This document shows positions 12,171-24,720 of a stretch of 64,000 bases of DNA, one piece after another. The position numbers and the translations under genes were made by a program. Under the pieces are notes generated by a model. That model saw only the letters and a program-made list of their open reading frames with translations, searched no databases and was not told where the DNA came from. The stretch is from contig NC_087064.1 of assembly GCF_963678635.1 (NCBI RefSeq), forward strand, positions 23,858,539 to 23,922,538. Reading direction: 5' to 3'. The DNA is from Symsagittifera roscoffensis (taxonomy: Eukaryota > Xenacoelomorpha > Acoela > Convolutidae). The stretch's first letter is position 1, and the number at the start of each line of letters is the position of its first letter.

Positions 12171-14449
12171 CATTTAAATAAAACAAGGTAAAAAGTTTAA
12201 AATTGGAAACTTTTAAGCTTTTTGATGTAACTCAAACTTTAATTATGGAATCTAGCATAACAGCACTCATTAATTTCAAGTTCTAACCAAGTGAAGCCAT
12301 AATTCATTCATACGCTGGAGTACAACTTTAGAAAAAACTCAGGTGAAAACCTTACCATTAAAACCGCAAGTGGGTTATTATTTACAATGGAACGAACAAA
12401 TACGATTCTAGAGAAGAAATTTGCAATGTAGACGACACTTTATTAAAACGCACAGAGCTTTTACATGATATTTGGGCTTCAAATTAGTCGCGAAAAAAAA
12501 GTTTTAACAATTTTTCTGACTGTTTCAAAAAAAAATGATGCAAATATTGTTTCTATACCTGACAAATTAGGGTAAAAAACTAAAGTGAACCTATATAAAA
12601 AAAACTATAATGAGCAAGGAAAACCAGATTGAGAAATGGAATTTGCTATTTTTGAATTAAAAAAATTTTAATTAGAAAAATTGTTCCAATTTTACCGAAA
12701 GCTCATATTTTGACACAACTCGAACAATTTAAACTGCTTAAAAGATCAACCTTTCAAACGTACAGTCTATGATTAAACTAACGATCAGAAAAATTTTAAA
12801 ACAAAACAATGAAACTGGATATGAAATTACCGGATAGGAAGTATTAGAAACCAAAAAAATTTTTCTAATTTTTTTCAAAAAATATAGTGGAATGCTTTAA
12901 AGTTTGTACGCCACCAAAATCGAATTTCATTTGAAACAACAAATTGAACACGAAAATTTATTTTGATCACAACAATTTTTGTTGCAGGGAAAAACTCAAA
13001 TGCGCTGGATTATTACGAGATACAGGAAAAGCTAAATACTTCTACAGAAGATAAGTTATCGACAGTTATAAATCGCTGAAACTTATTCAAATTACAATTT
13101 TTCATCACTTTCAGTTGTAACAAATTATAATTGAAAACTTTTTCTCTTCATTTTTTGTACATCAGAAATTTTTTTTAAAAAACTTTAAACGCAGGAAACG
13201 ATCAGGGCATGGGCACTAAAAGATGGAGAAAACATAAATATGAAAGCTTTCGATTTCTGTTCATTGAGTATATCAATGTTGGAAAATTCCACTCAATTTT
13301 AAAAAACTCTCAGTGCCACTGCATACAAAAACGATTGAAAAAAAAAACTATAGGTACATTCAATTACTCGGGCAATGTCAAAAATTTTCAAAAATCTTTT
13401 TTCTGAACAAATGAACAATTTTTTTCGGAAAAAAAAATTGTATAGGTAATAGTCAATTTGTATTCTGAGCATCAAATTCAACCATATTTGCACTGTTATA
13501 CTGTACACATCCTTTCAAAAATCAACTATAATAACAAAAATGATGCAGCCTGCATTCCTTATCTTTCCAAGGCCTCTAACTACATCAATCACAGTTTTTT
13601 AGGAATCGAATAAAAAAACTCAGTTTTGCTTAAATTTTTAATGTTCTGAAAACAAAACACAAAACGATGAGAAAAGTTACGTACAAAACTTGAAATTATC
13701 TGAAAAAAAATTGTTTGTTAGTCTTTTTAATGACAGTTTATAACATAATTTTGTTTCGTTTAAGCAACACATATACAGTTCAGGTATATTGGGTTCTTTC
13801 CTAATCCAATCACCTTGCCTTTTCAGTATTCAAAAACAGTTCTTAAGCTGCCACAATGAGAAACAGCAGTATTATGGAATGGAAACTAGACTAGAACAAG
13901 AGCCATAGCTTATTGTATACATAGTGCGCTCTGGCTGCTATGGCCCAAAATTTATTCAAACCGGTATGATGAGCCAACAAAAATTTTTCATATCATAAAA
14001 CTCTTTGTATTTTTTGGGCTATCACACACTATAAGAAAAAAACTTAAGATTTTTTACGAGAAACAACTCAAAAGCAATTTAGATGAATCGTGTCTTTAAA
14101 CTACAGATGTTTTGTGAGTGGGGGTTCAGATTTATATTGACAAATACACTATCTCGAAGCATGAGTTGGTTTTTTTTAATCTAAATGGCAAAATTTTATA
14201 TTTGAGTGATTTTCCGATATTTTAATCTGCGACATTTATTTGTGAGTTTCCGATAATTTAATCTGCGAGATTTTCGAAACTGAAAAAACTAAAGAAAAGT
14301 ATTTGAAAAAATTTTGAAAGAAAAATTCTTATCTTGCAATCTTCTTGTAACAGAAGTCAAATGCTTATAATTTTCTCAGAAGAAAATTTTTATACTATAA
14401 CAAGGAAATTGTCTAATTTTTGGTCGACCCAGTTGGTTCATTTCCTGGG

Positions 14450-14735
14450 TCAAGTTGTTCGACTGATGTGTTCGAAACATAGTCGTAATCATGGTCAAAA
14501 CAAAATCTAACACATAGTCGAAACATAGTCGAACACCAAGTCAAAACATAGTCGAACGCATAAACGAAACATAGTCTAGCACTTTTCCGAGTCAAGGACG
14601 AAAAAAAATGAAGTTAAATGGTGAAACACAGTAGAGCGCAAAGTTTGGTCGAAGCGTGGTGGAACAAAAAAAAGAACACAGCGCGTGGGCGAAACATGGT
14701 CGAACTCAGTCTCGAAACATAGTCGAACTCAAGAT
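14450..14735. repeat. Degenerate short tandem repeat based on tcgaaacatagtcgaac
   Basis: Units such as cgaaacatagtcg, tagtcgaacacc and agtcaaaacatagtcgaac recur with substitutions at least six times. A second cluster lies at 14972-15232. The protein-like frames across both (Arg-Asn-Ile-Ala-type repeats) arise from the repeat itself. Confidence 0.6.
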
Positions 14736-14971
14736 ATTGGCTACAAATGATCTTAGAACAAAATCCTAGAAGCAATGTTTTCCCAAAAAAAGGTAAGTAG
14801 TAATGAAATTTTGATGTTTTAAGAAAAAAATTTTAGCTCCTGGTTATCCAAAAAATGAGTTTAGACAAGTCAGTACTGAAATATTAAATTTATTTTATCT
14901 AATTATTGGTGAAAAACATCAGGGTAGATCATTTTTTAAATTGCATAATTTAAACAGAATCATGAAAATAT

Positions 14972-15232
14972 TTAATCGAAACATAGCCAGTTTGGGTCCA
15001 ATCGTTCAAAAAAACCACTCTTGGGTCGAACACAGTCGAACACATTTTTATTTTGGCCGAGTCTGTCGAAACATAGCCAGTTTGAGTCGGTTCGGCCGAA
15101 ACATAGCACGCTTGGGTCGAATACAGTCGAACACTTTTTTCCTTCGGTCGAATCGGTCAAAACATAGCACTTTTAGGCCGAACACAGACATTTTTTCCTT
15201 TGGTCGAGATGGTCGAAACATAGCTCTCTTGG
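14972..15232. repeat. Second degenerate cluster of the tcgaaacatag repeat
   Basis: At least five copies of cgaaacatag(c/t) with interleaved gggtcgaa(c/t)acagtcgaac motifs. Related but weaker motifs (gttcgattcaaaa, acatcgttcgact) occur at 6590-6710. It is separated from the 14450 cluster by about 240 bp of unrelated AT-rich sequence. Confidence 0.55.
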
Positions 15233-15479
15233 AGTTCTCTCAAATATATAGAGCTTATATTTATGGAGAACAGTTATTTAACTTGTTCTGTCTATGCTCT
15301 TCGCCAATAACGCGTCGACCATAATTCTGAACATTTGCTAGATAGATGACAATCTTGGCACGGCGAAAAACAAGACGCAGTTTTGTTGAGTTACTTGAAA
15401 TAGTCGATAAATAGTCGATAAATAGTCGACTTCTAACCAAAAAAAATGGTGATAAAGCTCCGCAATATTGGACTACAGT

Positions 15480-17340
15480 AAACTCTACTTATTTCAGTGC
15501 TATTAAAAAAGTCCGAACACTGCGGAGTTAAATTAGTATCCTTGAAAAAGCTTTCAAACCAAAAATGAATTTTCTAGCCGCTCTTTTTGCTATTTGACTG
15601 GAATCTGACAACGAGATGGCCATGACACTGAGGATTTCTTGATTATTCATATATACTGACAGCGGCATGGTCCTCGGCAAAAGTAGAGCCCAATGTCCTT
15701 GCCACTCGAACATTTTCATTTCTGGTTTCGAAATAAGTTGATCAAAAGTTGTTTATCGGTTCTGACAACCTTGTTGACTCAAGCACTCGAGTTGTACTTA
15801 TGCTGAATCCTTCGAGCCAAGCAGTTGATTCATAGACAGACATTTTGTTCTTGAGAAATTCTCAATGGCTTTTCAGGCTCACAGGGAAGTTTTTGAGAAA
15901 ATCTACATGATTAGTCCAGATACGATCTAAATGAGGGTTTAGAAACCTCTACTGCAATTTTTCTTAATTTTTGCCTTAATTTTGGGAAAAGTTAAGCTCA
16001 CTCTAATTGATAAGGCGCTTAGTCCCATAAATGTTGAGATTCCTAAATTTTAACGAACGTTTCAGAACGACAAAAAATGGTCATTAGTGACCCATTTGAT
16101 CTCGTCATAGCAGAGAAAAAGATTTCGCAAGTATCCCAGTTAGAGTTATATCCAGCCAAAAGCTGCAAGAAACTTGTAAAAACTCTTATCTGTTAAATCG
16201 TCTTATTCGCTTTTCAGCAGACCAACAGTTAGGTAAGGTTCAAGTGCGATATTCAACATTTCTTATGAAAGTGTTTAGAAAACTCGTCATCATATTTATT
16301 GGACAGCGTAGTGGTTTACTCGAGTTGTTTCTTCAATTCGTTTATCTTGATAATGACCAGCAACAGTTTGACTACTTCCGTGCATCGTTCATCATCAAAT
16401 CGTTGCAATACAGTTGAGAACTGCACTAACCGCTGATCTGATGGTGTCTCATCTTCTAGATGAGCATTTAGGCTACTGTCAGCCGCAATTATCAAACTGC
16501 TGAGTCGACTACTTCGGACCGTTTCATGTAACCAATCGTCGAACTACCGAAAAATGCTGTTTTTTCACTTTTTTTCACGAAACAAATTCATGCGTGATGA
16601 GTATCGAATTTTATATCTCTAGACGTGGAACATCCTCGGTATAATTGTCGAATAAGGGCTTCAATTAAGCGGAACTTTCAAAAACGCTTCCAATTTGCAT
16701 CATAATGAATTCAAGATGTTCCGCTGTTGCTTGATCAACAATATAATAAACAGAATCACCATCCACTTAGATCATCTCATCAAATGGGAACATGGGAATG
16801 AAGACTGCGCAGTGAGTGACCAAGAAAAGTGAGTGACCAAATTTTAGGAAGACCTTAACGCTTGTCCACTTTCTTCCATTTCCGAAAAAAACTAGTGGCC
16901 TGGAGACCTAATTGAACGAGTCTTTCTCTAATAGCTTTGCACCTTTCAACATTATTGTCCAAAACTTTGAGAGACAATGTTTCTGGCTAAAATCTCGCAA
17001 ACGCAATTTGGGATGGTTAGTCGAGTACGATCTTACGCTCAATATAAATCAAGTTGCATGCTTTTCAACCATGTTTTCGAAAACGATGCAACCTCACTTA
17101 ACTTTTCAAAAGAAAACGTCCGCCTTTTTGCGTATCTTAGAACGGTCTCCAGAAACTATATGAGTCCGCTCATCAAGCTTGTGTTGGTTTTTGCTCCTTC
17201 CTTAAGCAGGATATTAATGCCGTATAGCTTTGAAATGAAGCAAGGTGAAATGCATACTGGAGTGAAATTTGAGCGAGATCTATAAACTAACGTATACATG
17301 GCATAGTGAAATCTGACCAGCTCGGCGTCGGTTACATTCT
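15480..17340 (-). pseudogene. Region with scattered minus-strand coding potential, possible degenerate gene or retroelement
   Basis: This 1.9-kb stretch lacks the A/T runs and known repeats seen on either side and has near-balanced codon-like composition. On the minus strand several unlinked open pieces occur, for example about 16320-16545 with SSRLSSLIIAADSSLNAHLE and VLQRFDDERCTEVVKLLLVI, followed by a possible gtaaac donor at 16319, and about 15528-15830 with text in two frames interrupted by stops. On the plus strand two overlapping frames (16912-17285) are also open. I do not recognise any family. The frame shifts and stops suggest an eroded mobile-element gene or host pseudogene, but intact exons of an unknown gene remain possible. 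Confidence 0.25.
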
Positions 17341-19069
17341 CACCTATGTCAGTTCGTTTGCGAAATACATTTGAGCCGAACGTAAGTGATCATTAAATCT
17401 CAATAATTTAAAAGTTTGGCGTTTTGATATATAAAGTTTAAGCGTTTGAAATGTTTCTGTTTTTTTTTCAAAATTCCACATCAAGATGTGATTAACCTCA
17501 TTTTATCATTTTAACTTCATGAAACTGCTTTTTTTTGCGAGAGTAAACTTTTTCTGCGCTCTGTGTACTGAATCGAAAATCAGACATAACCTTTTGCAAA
17601 ACTGGTTATAATTAGATTTTTCAATTCCAATTCACTGGGTTTGTTGAAAAAACATCGTAAAGTCCTAGAAACTTCACTTGTTTTTTTAGTTTTTTAAATT
17701 TTTTCAATAAAATTTTTTCAAGTTTTTTTTTAGTATTTTTAGAGAAAATCAATAAAAGTCAGCAATGAGCGTTGCAATGATATTCTATTACTTAAGATCT
17801 CATTCGATGTAATTTTTTCAAAAGTATCATTACAAAAATTTTCTTTTTAGTTTGTAAGTTCTGCGCGGCAATCAAAATTTACAACAATTATGAAAACTGG
17901 TGTTTTGCGTTTATGTCTGTTACGCTTGGGTATCGATTTGGTAACACTTTTCGATTTACCCTTACATACAAAACTGTAGTTTTGTTTTTTAACTGGCAAC
18001 AAGTTTTCCGTTCAAGCCTTGACGGGAGTGTGTTCCTTTCGTTATTTTTTCGAATACTATGCGTTATTGCATTATACTGAAAAAGTTTCATACCAAATGA
18101 GCGTGTCCAGGCTTTTTTTGGGTTGAGCTCCATACGCAACAAAAGCTTAACACACAATTCCATACAGCTTATACAGCTTATACAGTATAATCGTATTATA
18201 AAGCTTATAGAGCTTATACAAGAAACCTTCTTTTCATACAATTCCATGCACAGAGTTTATGGAAAACGTATTTATCATACAATTTCTGCTAATACAAAAA
18301 AATTTTTATTCATAGTTCTGTGAGAATCATTAACTATTATCTCATACAAAACTACTCAAATGTGAGTACCTGCGTAATGTTTTTTTTTTGTTGGAAATTC
18401 CTTGGTTATTGTGTTTTTGTGCAAAACAAAAAATGTTTTAGCAAATCTCGAAAAGCAATAAAAGTGCATGTCGTATAATTTTCATTTATGGAAAAAGGTT
18501 AACCGTAGTTTTCTTACACTTTCTGTACGTATGGAATTGTAATAAGCTTTTTTTTCTAATACAAAACTCGAAAGAAGCATTTTTGATCCACCCAGTTTGT
18601 TTTACAGACAGTTGCGTCCCGTCAAAAATTGACTGAAAAACAGAAAAAAACCCAGAGAAATTTTTCCCAGGCTTTTGTGCATCTTATTTGAGGTTTCTTT
18701 GGATAAAGATTCTGAGGTCACGTGATCGGTTTTTAAAAAACTGGTATAGGTTATCTGCCTTACAGCAGTCGTTTTAAAAATCGACTTTGTCTCAAACCTT
18801 CCTTTAATAGGTACAAAACAGCCTGAAGAGCCAATATACGCAATTACAGCTCTGTAGTTCCGTTTAAATTGATCCTTTGACTTCGGGCTGATTTTTTATT
18901 TGAAAATATTTATACCCAAACGACGAAGTTAAATCAATTTGAAACGAACCAACTTTAAATTAAAAGAAGATCCGGGAAAATTAGAAAAAAAAAGAGGAAC
19001 GCTTTGTTTATAGTTAATACCTCTTATATACCTTTAATTAGTCCCAAAAAACGGTATTTTTAACTCAAT

Positions 19070-19340
19070 GAAAAATTATGTGTGCTGATTGAAGCGGAAA
19101 ATGATTTGTTCAGATGGGAAGCGTCTATTTAGATTAATGACTGTCGGATTTTGAGACTACGCAGAACCATATTTATAATTAGAGGGACGGGTCAAGTCTG
19201 ACTTCTATGCCGAAGTGCATTAAATAAGCGAGGAGGGAATGCTAATTAACCATAATGGGGAGGTTCTTATCATTCTTTTGGGAATTCGGAGTCCAGATTA
19301 CCTCTGTTTTAATTAGAGATTACCATTTACATTGGCCGCT
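19070..19340. promoter_or_regulatory. Low-repeat, ATTA-rich block about 2.1 kb upstream of the receptor ATG; possible regulatory element
   Basis: This block stands out as free of poly-A/T runs and of every dispersed repeat family in the window. It carries several homeodomain-type cores (tagattaatg, ataattagaggg, gctaattaacc, ttttaattagag). Function is inference only; a conserved non-coding element or an unnoticed exon could look the same. The transcription start of the receptor was not identified; no convincing TATA or initiator stands out between here and 21422. Confidence 0.2.
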
Positions 19341-21421
19341 ACCCATTTATAACCAATGATTTTTTGAGTCTTTCAAAGTGAAACCAAAACGGAAATAGAG
19401 TCATCAAATATACTTTGTTACATTTTGAGCCTTTGCAACTATTGAAGAAGTTCAATTAAATTCAACATCAAAAATATGTTGTCAAATATCAATTTTTTTC
19501 TTTCACATCTGAATGATAATTGTTAAATCAAAATTGAACTTATATGAATTCGCAGATATTGTTTGTTTTATCTAAAAAGTTCGCTTTAGTATTAAAAACT
19601 TTCCCGGTTTTTAAACTTGCTGAAGTATATGTCATACTCTGCTTCAGAACCTGTCTTTTGATCCCGAATACGAGTGAAGAACGATATTTCCATAACTAAA
19701 TCAAACTTGAAACTGTCACTATTTAACCTTGGCATCTTGCACTTATGAAAACCAATTTGAACCAAGTCGCGTGGGACCCATTTGTATTTCATTACTTGCA
19801 CCAGACAAAACGTTTGAGTAATAGATATATTCTTATGAACTTGAACAAAAAAGTCTACAGCCTTTCCTGTGCAACATCCGCTTTTCGTCTAAAAACCGCT
19901 TTTTAACAATAGAAGCATTGATTAGAAGAATGTTTCAGGAGTGCTTTTTGCCTCTTTTGAAAACTGCCATCTTATATGTTATTATTGCAATGCTATCACT
20001 GCGAATTATCTTTTATATGTTAGAAGGTATCTACTTAGCAATCGCCCTCCCTATGTTATCTTCTAAAAAATTGCCACCCCTGTAAATAAAATATGTAAAT
20101 TAGCACTAGATAGTTCTATCTAAAATTCGAATTTTGCTTCATTCTGATTGGTCGAAAATTCGAATAACTTAACCTACTTAACAATCGCCCCCCCCCTCTT
20201 TTTATTTTTCTTGAAAGGGGTTACCTGTTAAGTAGATCCGAACTAACTCACACTAAGTAAACACCCCTTGTGCACTACTGTTCTCCACCTGGTTTTTTAA
20301 ACCTCTCAAAAATTGGGATGCTAGAGTAATATTCTCATAGCAGAAGAAACGAATGGCCAAAATTTTCACCCAATAGAGAAAATTTATTCTGTGAAAGACT
20401 CCACCGAAATAGGTCAATTTAGTTCAGATTTTTAAATCTGCGTTCTATTATGTTAAATTAACTTTCTGCTATTCGAACACTCTGCTGTTGTAGTATCGCC
20501 CTCATGATAGCATCAGGACTAATGAGATTATCACATCCACTTTTATTTTCACTCAAACCCGCTTAAAAATTTCCTCGGTCGACAGTGAAAACTAATTTTT
20601 TGCCGTTGTAAAAAGCCTAAGGCTATTCCAGTTCACTTAGTTTGATTGATTTTATTTAAGTTTTGTTGTGCTTTTAAAGGTTTTGTTATTTTGATCAACA
20701 CCAAGTTATTTCTACCACGCTCTCGTTGCCAGCTTCCACAAAAAGGGAGAAGAAAACGCGCGAAAATATATTAAGACGTTGTTTTTTATTTCTCGAAAAT
20801 TTCTCAAAAATACAGAAGCGTTTCAGTTTTTTGGAGTGATGAGGAAGTTTTTGTGAATTTGACGAAGTTTTCCAAATGCGAATTCGCGACTTTTCGAGAA
20901 AAAGGCTGCTTTTCAAAATTTCCGACCATTTTTAAGACAAATAAGATAAATTCTAGGGGATCAGGGCAAGTCTATGCCAGACATCCTTAATGCGCTTCCG
21001 GTAGACATAATAATCTGCTGTCTAAAAAAGGTCTTTAGTTCTGCGGTTGTCTGTTACCGGACCTGAAGCAATTGGCATTTATTACTCCCGGTCAATTCAT
21101 TTGAAATTCAAGTTAAAGAAAACTTTTAATGATGTTACTATCAACTGGAGAATATGTATATGTTATCTTGTTTCACAGTTGTTGGCTTCAGTTTTTAACT
21201 TACCAGTGAACTGTCCGTTCAAGATGCCACTAGAGTTTCACAGATCGAAACCTACACCATTTTTTCTCCACATCAAATTGTTTTTTCAATATCGGCAACT
21301 CAAAAGCAATTTCTATTGCTTGTGCAACATAGCTAATATTTATTTATAGTGTTATTTTTACGTTTGGAATCATTCGCACAATTTTCATCCAGATGCCGAG
21401 TTGTTATCTGAAGTTATAAAA

Positions 21422-21711
21422 ATGGTAATTTCATTTTTATTACCAATTTTATATATATTTACAACAATTCCTCTATCGCGACTGTCAGCTTCTGAAGAAG
21501 AAAAAGCATATTCCGAAGATTTGACAAAAGAAACGCTGTATTTGCTAGTAATTCACGACTCAAAGCAAAGTCATTTTGAAGATTTGGTTCGAATACTGGA
21601 ATCTGAGTTGAATCCTGAAACGTATAATGACACTGTCAATTCAACAAAAAGATATTGTCAGTTTAGTTTTGGAAATGGCCAGAATTTTTGCTACGAAGAC
21701 TTCATGCCAAG
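21422..21711 (+). CDS. NMDA-type glutamate receptor subunit, exon 1 (signal peptide, start of amino-terminal domain)
   Basis: First coding exon of a GluN3-like ionotropic glutamate receptor, residues 1-97. The ATG at 21422 is the first Met of the open frame; an upstream TTG at 21401 is in frame but is not a likely start. Residues 3-17 are hydrophobic (FLLPILYIFTTIPL), followed by RLSAS, a plausible signal-peptide cleavage zone near residue 22-24, as expected for a receptor with an extracellular N-terminus. The segment LYLLVIHDSKQSHFEDLVRI resembles the first beta-strand and helix of the bilobed periplasmic-binding-protein-like ATD. Two N-glycosylation sequons (NDT, NST) follow. The exon ends after AG with donor gttagt (phase 2); the first base of exon 2 completes an Arg codon. 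The ATD is the least conserved part of the family, so membership rests on the linked downstream exons. Confidence 0.75.
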
Positions 21712-22118
21712 GTTAGTTCCATCTCATTTTCGAACGAAACGCATTTAACAGATAGCATGCATTTGTAGCATCGAGCTTTTAACATGTCTGAGTTTCAAAT
21801 TTTTGTTCAAATTTCCAAATTCGGAAAAAAGTTACTTAAAGAGTATGACTTCTTTATCTGAGAAAACTCTGCCCCGAGATAAGATCGAACTATTATTTTT
21901 AGGAGACGATTCATAATTTTACATTTAAAAAATCTTCTATTAACAATTTCGATTTCGATTTTTTGGTTTCAATGATTTTCTCCAACCAACGAGAAAACCT
22001 TTAGGCCGTTCCAGTAAAAAAAATTAAATATTTAGTCTCGAGGCTCGAAAAAAAATTGAACCAGCTGATTGATTTAAGAAAAATTGAAATCTATTGAAGT
22101 GTGTGTATTTGTTGATAG

Positions 22119-22326
22119 GATAAAAGTAGTTGGACTAAAAGTGTCGAAGAACATCCCTGCTATCCTTGTTGAAGTGGACAGAATAGTCCGATCACATGCC
22201 CTGTTCGCAATCATATCTACTTCCGAGTATACGGAGACATATGTAGCCCTTGCCACCATAGCTGGACAGTATTTGATCCCTGTTATAGATGCTGCCGCCG
22301 AAAACAGAAAACGATATTTTGCTCTG
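22119..22326 (+). CDS. NMDA-type glutamate receptor subunit, exon 2 (amino-terminal domain)
   Basis: Residues 97-166, lobe 1 of the ATD. Acceptor is ...tttgttgatag|G and donor is gtgagt. The leading G completes the phase-2 Arg codon from exon 1, and the exon ends on a codon boundary, as exon 3 requires. The pattern AILVEVDRIVRSHALFAII then TYVALATIAGQYLIPVIDA is the usual ATD core: a helix, a beta-strand ending in a short loop, then a helix leading into a strand in which the cell checks for an alternative state (compare ...VVSHPPTS...ISYTAGFYRIPVIG in the family). A dispersed GTTCCGAC-type repeat begins about 70 bp past the donor. Confidence 0.8.
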
Positions 22327-22362
22327 GTGAGTATCATATTTATCTTCCGATTATTCATAATT

Positions 22363-22894
22363 AACAAGACTGCTCGTATCAGGGCGAAGCCCTGAATGTT
22401 CCGACTGCCTTTTTTAGGTTTTATGGAGCAGTAATAACATTAAAAAATTAAATGTAATAAAGTAAAAAAAAAAAATTTTAAATTTGAAATTTCTTATGAA
22501 AATCATCCCCCCACACGCCATTTAAAGTACAAAAAAGATAGATTTAGATCCTTGTAACAAATCAATTATGGCAAATAAGCTTCTTTCAACCAATTTCGAA
22601 CGATTTTAAGACGGATTAACTTTCCGCTTACGCGTTAATAGCGCGAAATATATCGCGCGTTAATTGTCCCAAATTGTCCAAAGTGGCAATCTTTAAACCC
22701 CCATAACTTTACAAAAAATGATCACAGGTGAAATATCTTTTCAAATTCGAGCTCAAGACAACAATACCTTTTGAATGATATAAAAAATTCCGTCAAAAAT
22801 GGCTAGTTAAAAAGTCGAAATTTGTCTGAAGAAAAAAAAAACCCACCCCGAGCACAAATATTCCGTTACTTTCGTATCGAAAGTCAGTCGGAAC
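22363..22894 (-). mobile_element. GTTCCGAC-ended element, minus orientation, in intron 2
   Basis: The family tail (aacaagactgctcgtatcag, 22363-22382) precedes GTTCCGAC (22398-22405); the other end is GTCGGAAC at 22887-22894. The interior mirrors copies 1-3 (cgcttacgcgttaatagcgc, cgcgcgttaattgtccc). It starts 36 bp after the exon 2 donor, so it is the nearest transposon to the 5' end of the gene. Confidence 0.7.
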
Positions 22895-23332
22895 AACAAG
22901 TCTACAATCAAAGAAGAGCGAGAAGTCACAATTAAAAGCACAAAAATCAAGCCACATTTACCATTGGCGAAATTTCTCTTAAAGTATTGTCTCTGCGTGA
23001 GCAAGTAGTGTGGGTAGTAATTATTACAGCCTGGGGTTTTTCCGGGTAGCGTGGGGTTTTTTTGAGTTGAACCAGTCTTAAATAGCAAGAACCGGTTGCG
23101 CCAATCTAAGCTACGCCAGTCTGTATTTGCCAAGTTTGGGTTGCAACGGTCTTCTCTTAACCCGGGAAACTAATTTGATTTGCGATTTGCGCTGATTGCC
23201 TCGCCCTCATCCACGTTTAAGCGTTAAAAACGGGTCATTTTGTAGTTTTTTTGAGACGGATTTAAAATTGATTATCATTATGGTATCTATCAATAGACTA
23301 TAATCTGTTATAATCATATAACTGATCAGGTG

Positions 23333-23710
23333 CAGATCTAGTAATTTCTCGAGAGGGGGATTTTCAAAAAAAAAATTTGAAAATTTTGTCGGTCTTTTTT
23401 TAGGTCAACATAATTGATTTTCTGAGGTCTCCCAAACCCCTATAAAGACCCTAATTTGACCAATTTTTGTGTGCCGCTGGCAAACTTTTGATATAAGGCC
23501 AAAAAAGGCGTTTTTAGGCACTCTTTGGAAAATTTCGACCAAAAAATCGCGTTTTTTCGGCGCGCGCTCTCCCCTCAAAGTTAGTATAGATTGGCGCCGA
23601 CTAAAATTTTAAGGTCAGTCAGCTAAAAATGGATATCTCAAAATAGTGTAAAGGGGGACCCTTTGGGTCAGTAGGGGGTCGGGGGTTCTGGTGATTTCAA
23701 TTCTCTTAAA
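23333..23710 (+). mobile_element. hAT-like (CAGGGGCGG family) element, degraded ends, intron 2
   Basis: It runs colinear with better copies at 37059 and 33773: gatctagtaatttctcgag, gaggtctcccaaac, aaaaaaggcgtttttaggca, ttcggcgcgcgctc, ttggcgccga, and aagggggaccctttgggtca. Terminal CAGGGGCGG is eroded to gtgcagatct on the left. Confidence 0.55.
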
Positions 23711-23984
23711 ATGCCTTCAATTCTTTTAAATAATTTTAATTCTCTTGAAACAATTTCAGTATAAGCATGAGTCTTTAAAGTATTTTTATGGTCTATTTGA
23801 GGACTCGTTGATCTCACCAGATGAGTTTATTCAAATATTGGGGTTCAATCTTGGAGTTGTTCACCTACAGTTTATAAATCTTTGGTCACTAGTTACAACG
23901 TGAGTTATTCACGCTTTTTTCTGTTGAGTAGTCCCGGACCGAGAAGAGTCCGAGCTTGCAATTGCATACTTATACTTAAAATAA

Positions 23985-24720
23985 TACAGTGCTGATTTAA
24001 ATTATCCGGACAAAACGAACAAAACTTGAATTTTCAAACGCGTTTTTCTCAAATTGGGTTAAGATTAGACAAAAAGTGAAGAGAACAAAAGTTGCTTAAA
24101 ATTTCACCAGAATTAATATGGTGTATTTTTTTCTCCGAAATTCTCAACCAAAATTTTACCCCAAAAATGGGTCATTTCTGCCTATTTCAATTAACCAAGA
24201 ATTACGCTGAAACTACTTTGTTAATTGATCAGAATATTATATCACAAGAAGCCTCTTACACAGCCCAACAAAGTTTGAGAAGGGTTAAATCTCCGAAAAC
24301 CAGTATAAGAGAAAAAATTTTCACTTGATAGTCAATAAATGTGATTTTTACTATATAAAACCCAGAATCTCTGTTTAAAAGTAAATTTTAAACAATTTGC
24401 GCAATTTTTTGGAGATTTATCCCTTCTTAAACTTTGTTGGGCTACGTAAGGGGCTTCTAATGATATAATATTCTTATCAATTAACAAAGTAGTTTCAGCG
24501 TAATTCTTGATTAATTGAAAAAAGCCAAAATGACCCATTTTTGGGGTAAAATTTTGGTTGAGAATTTCGGAGAAACAATTACACCATATTAATTTTGGTG
24601 AAATTTTAAGCAACTTTTGTTCTCTTCACTTTTTGTCTAATCTTAACCCAATTTGAGAAAAACGCGTTTGAAAATTCAAGTTTTGTTCGTTTTGTCCGGA
24701 TAATTTAAATCAGCACTGTA
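23985..24720. mobile_element. Tc1/mariner-type foldback element 1, about 340-bp inverted arms
   Basis: TA at 23985-23986 precedes CAGTGCTG; the other end is CAGCACTG followed by TA (24719-24720). CAGTGCTG with TA duplication is the Tc1/mariner hallmark. Almost the whole element is two inverted arms (about 23987-24345 and 24370-24718) nearly identical in reverse complement. The open frames in each arm are mirror images and carry no transposase motif, so it is non-autonomous. Confidence 0.85.
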
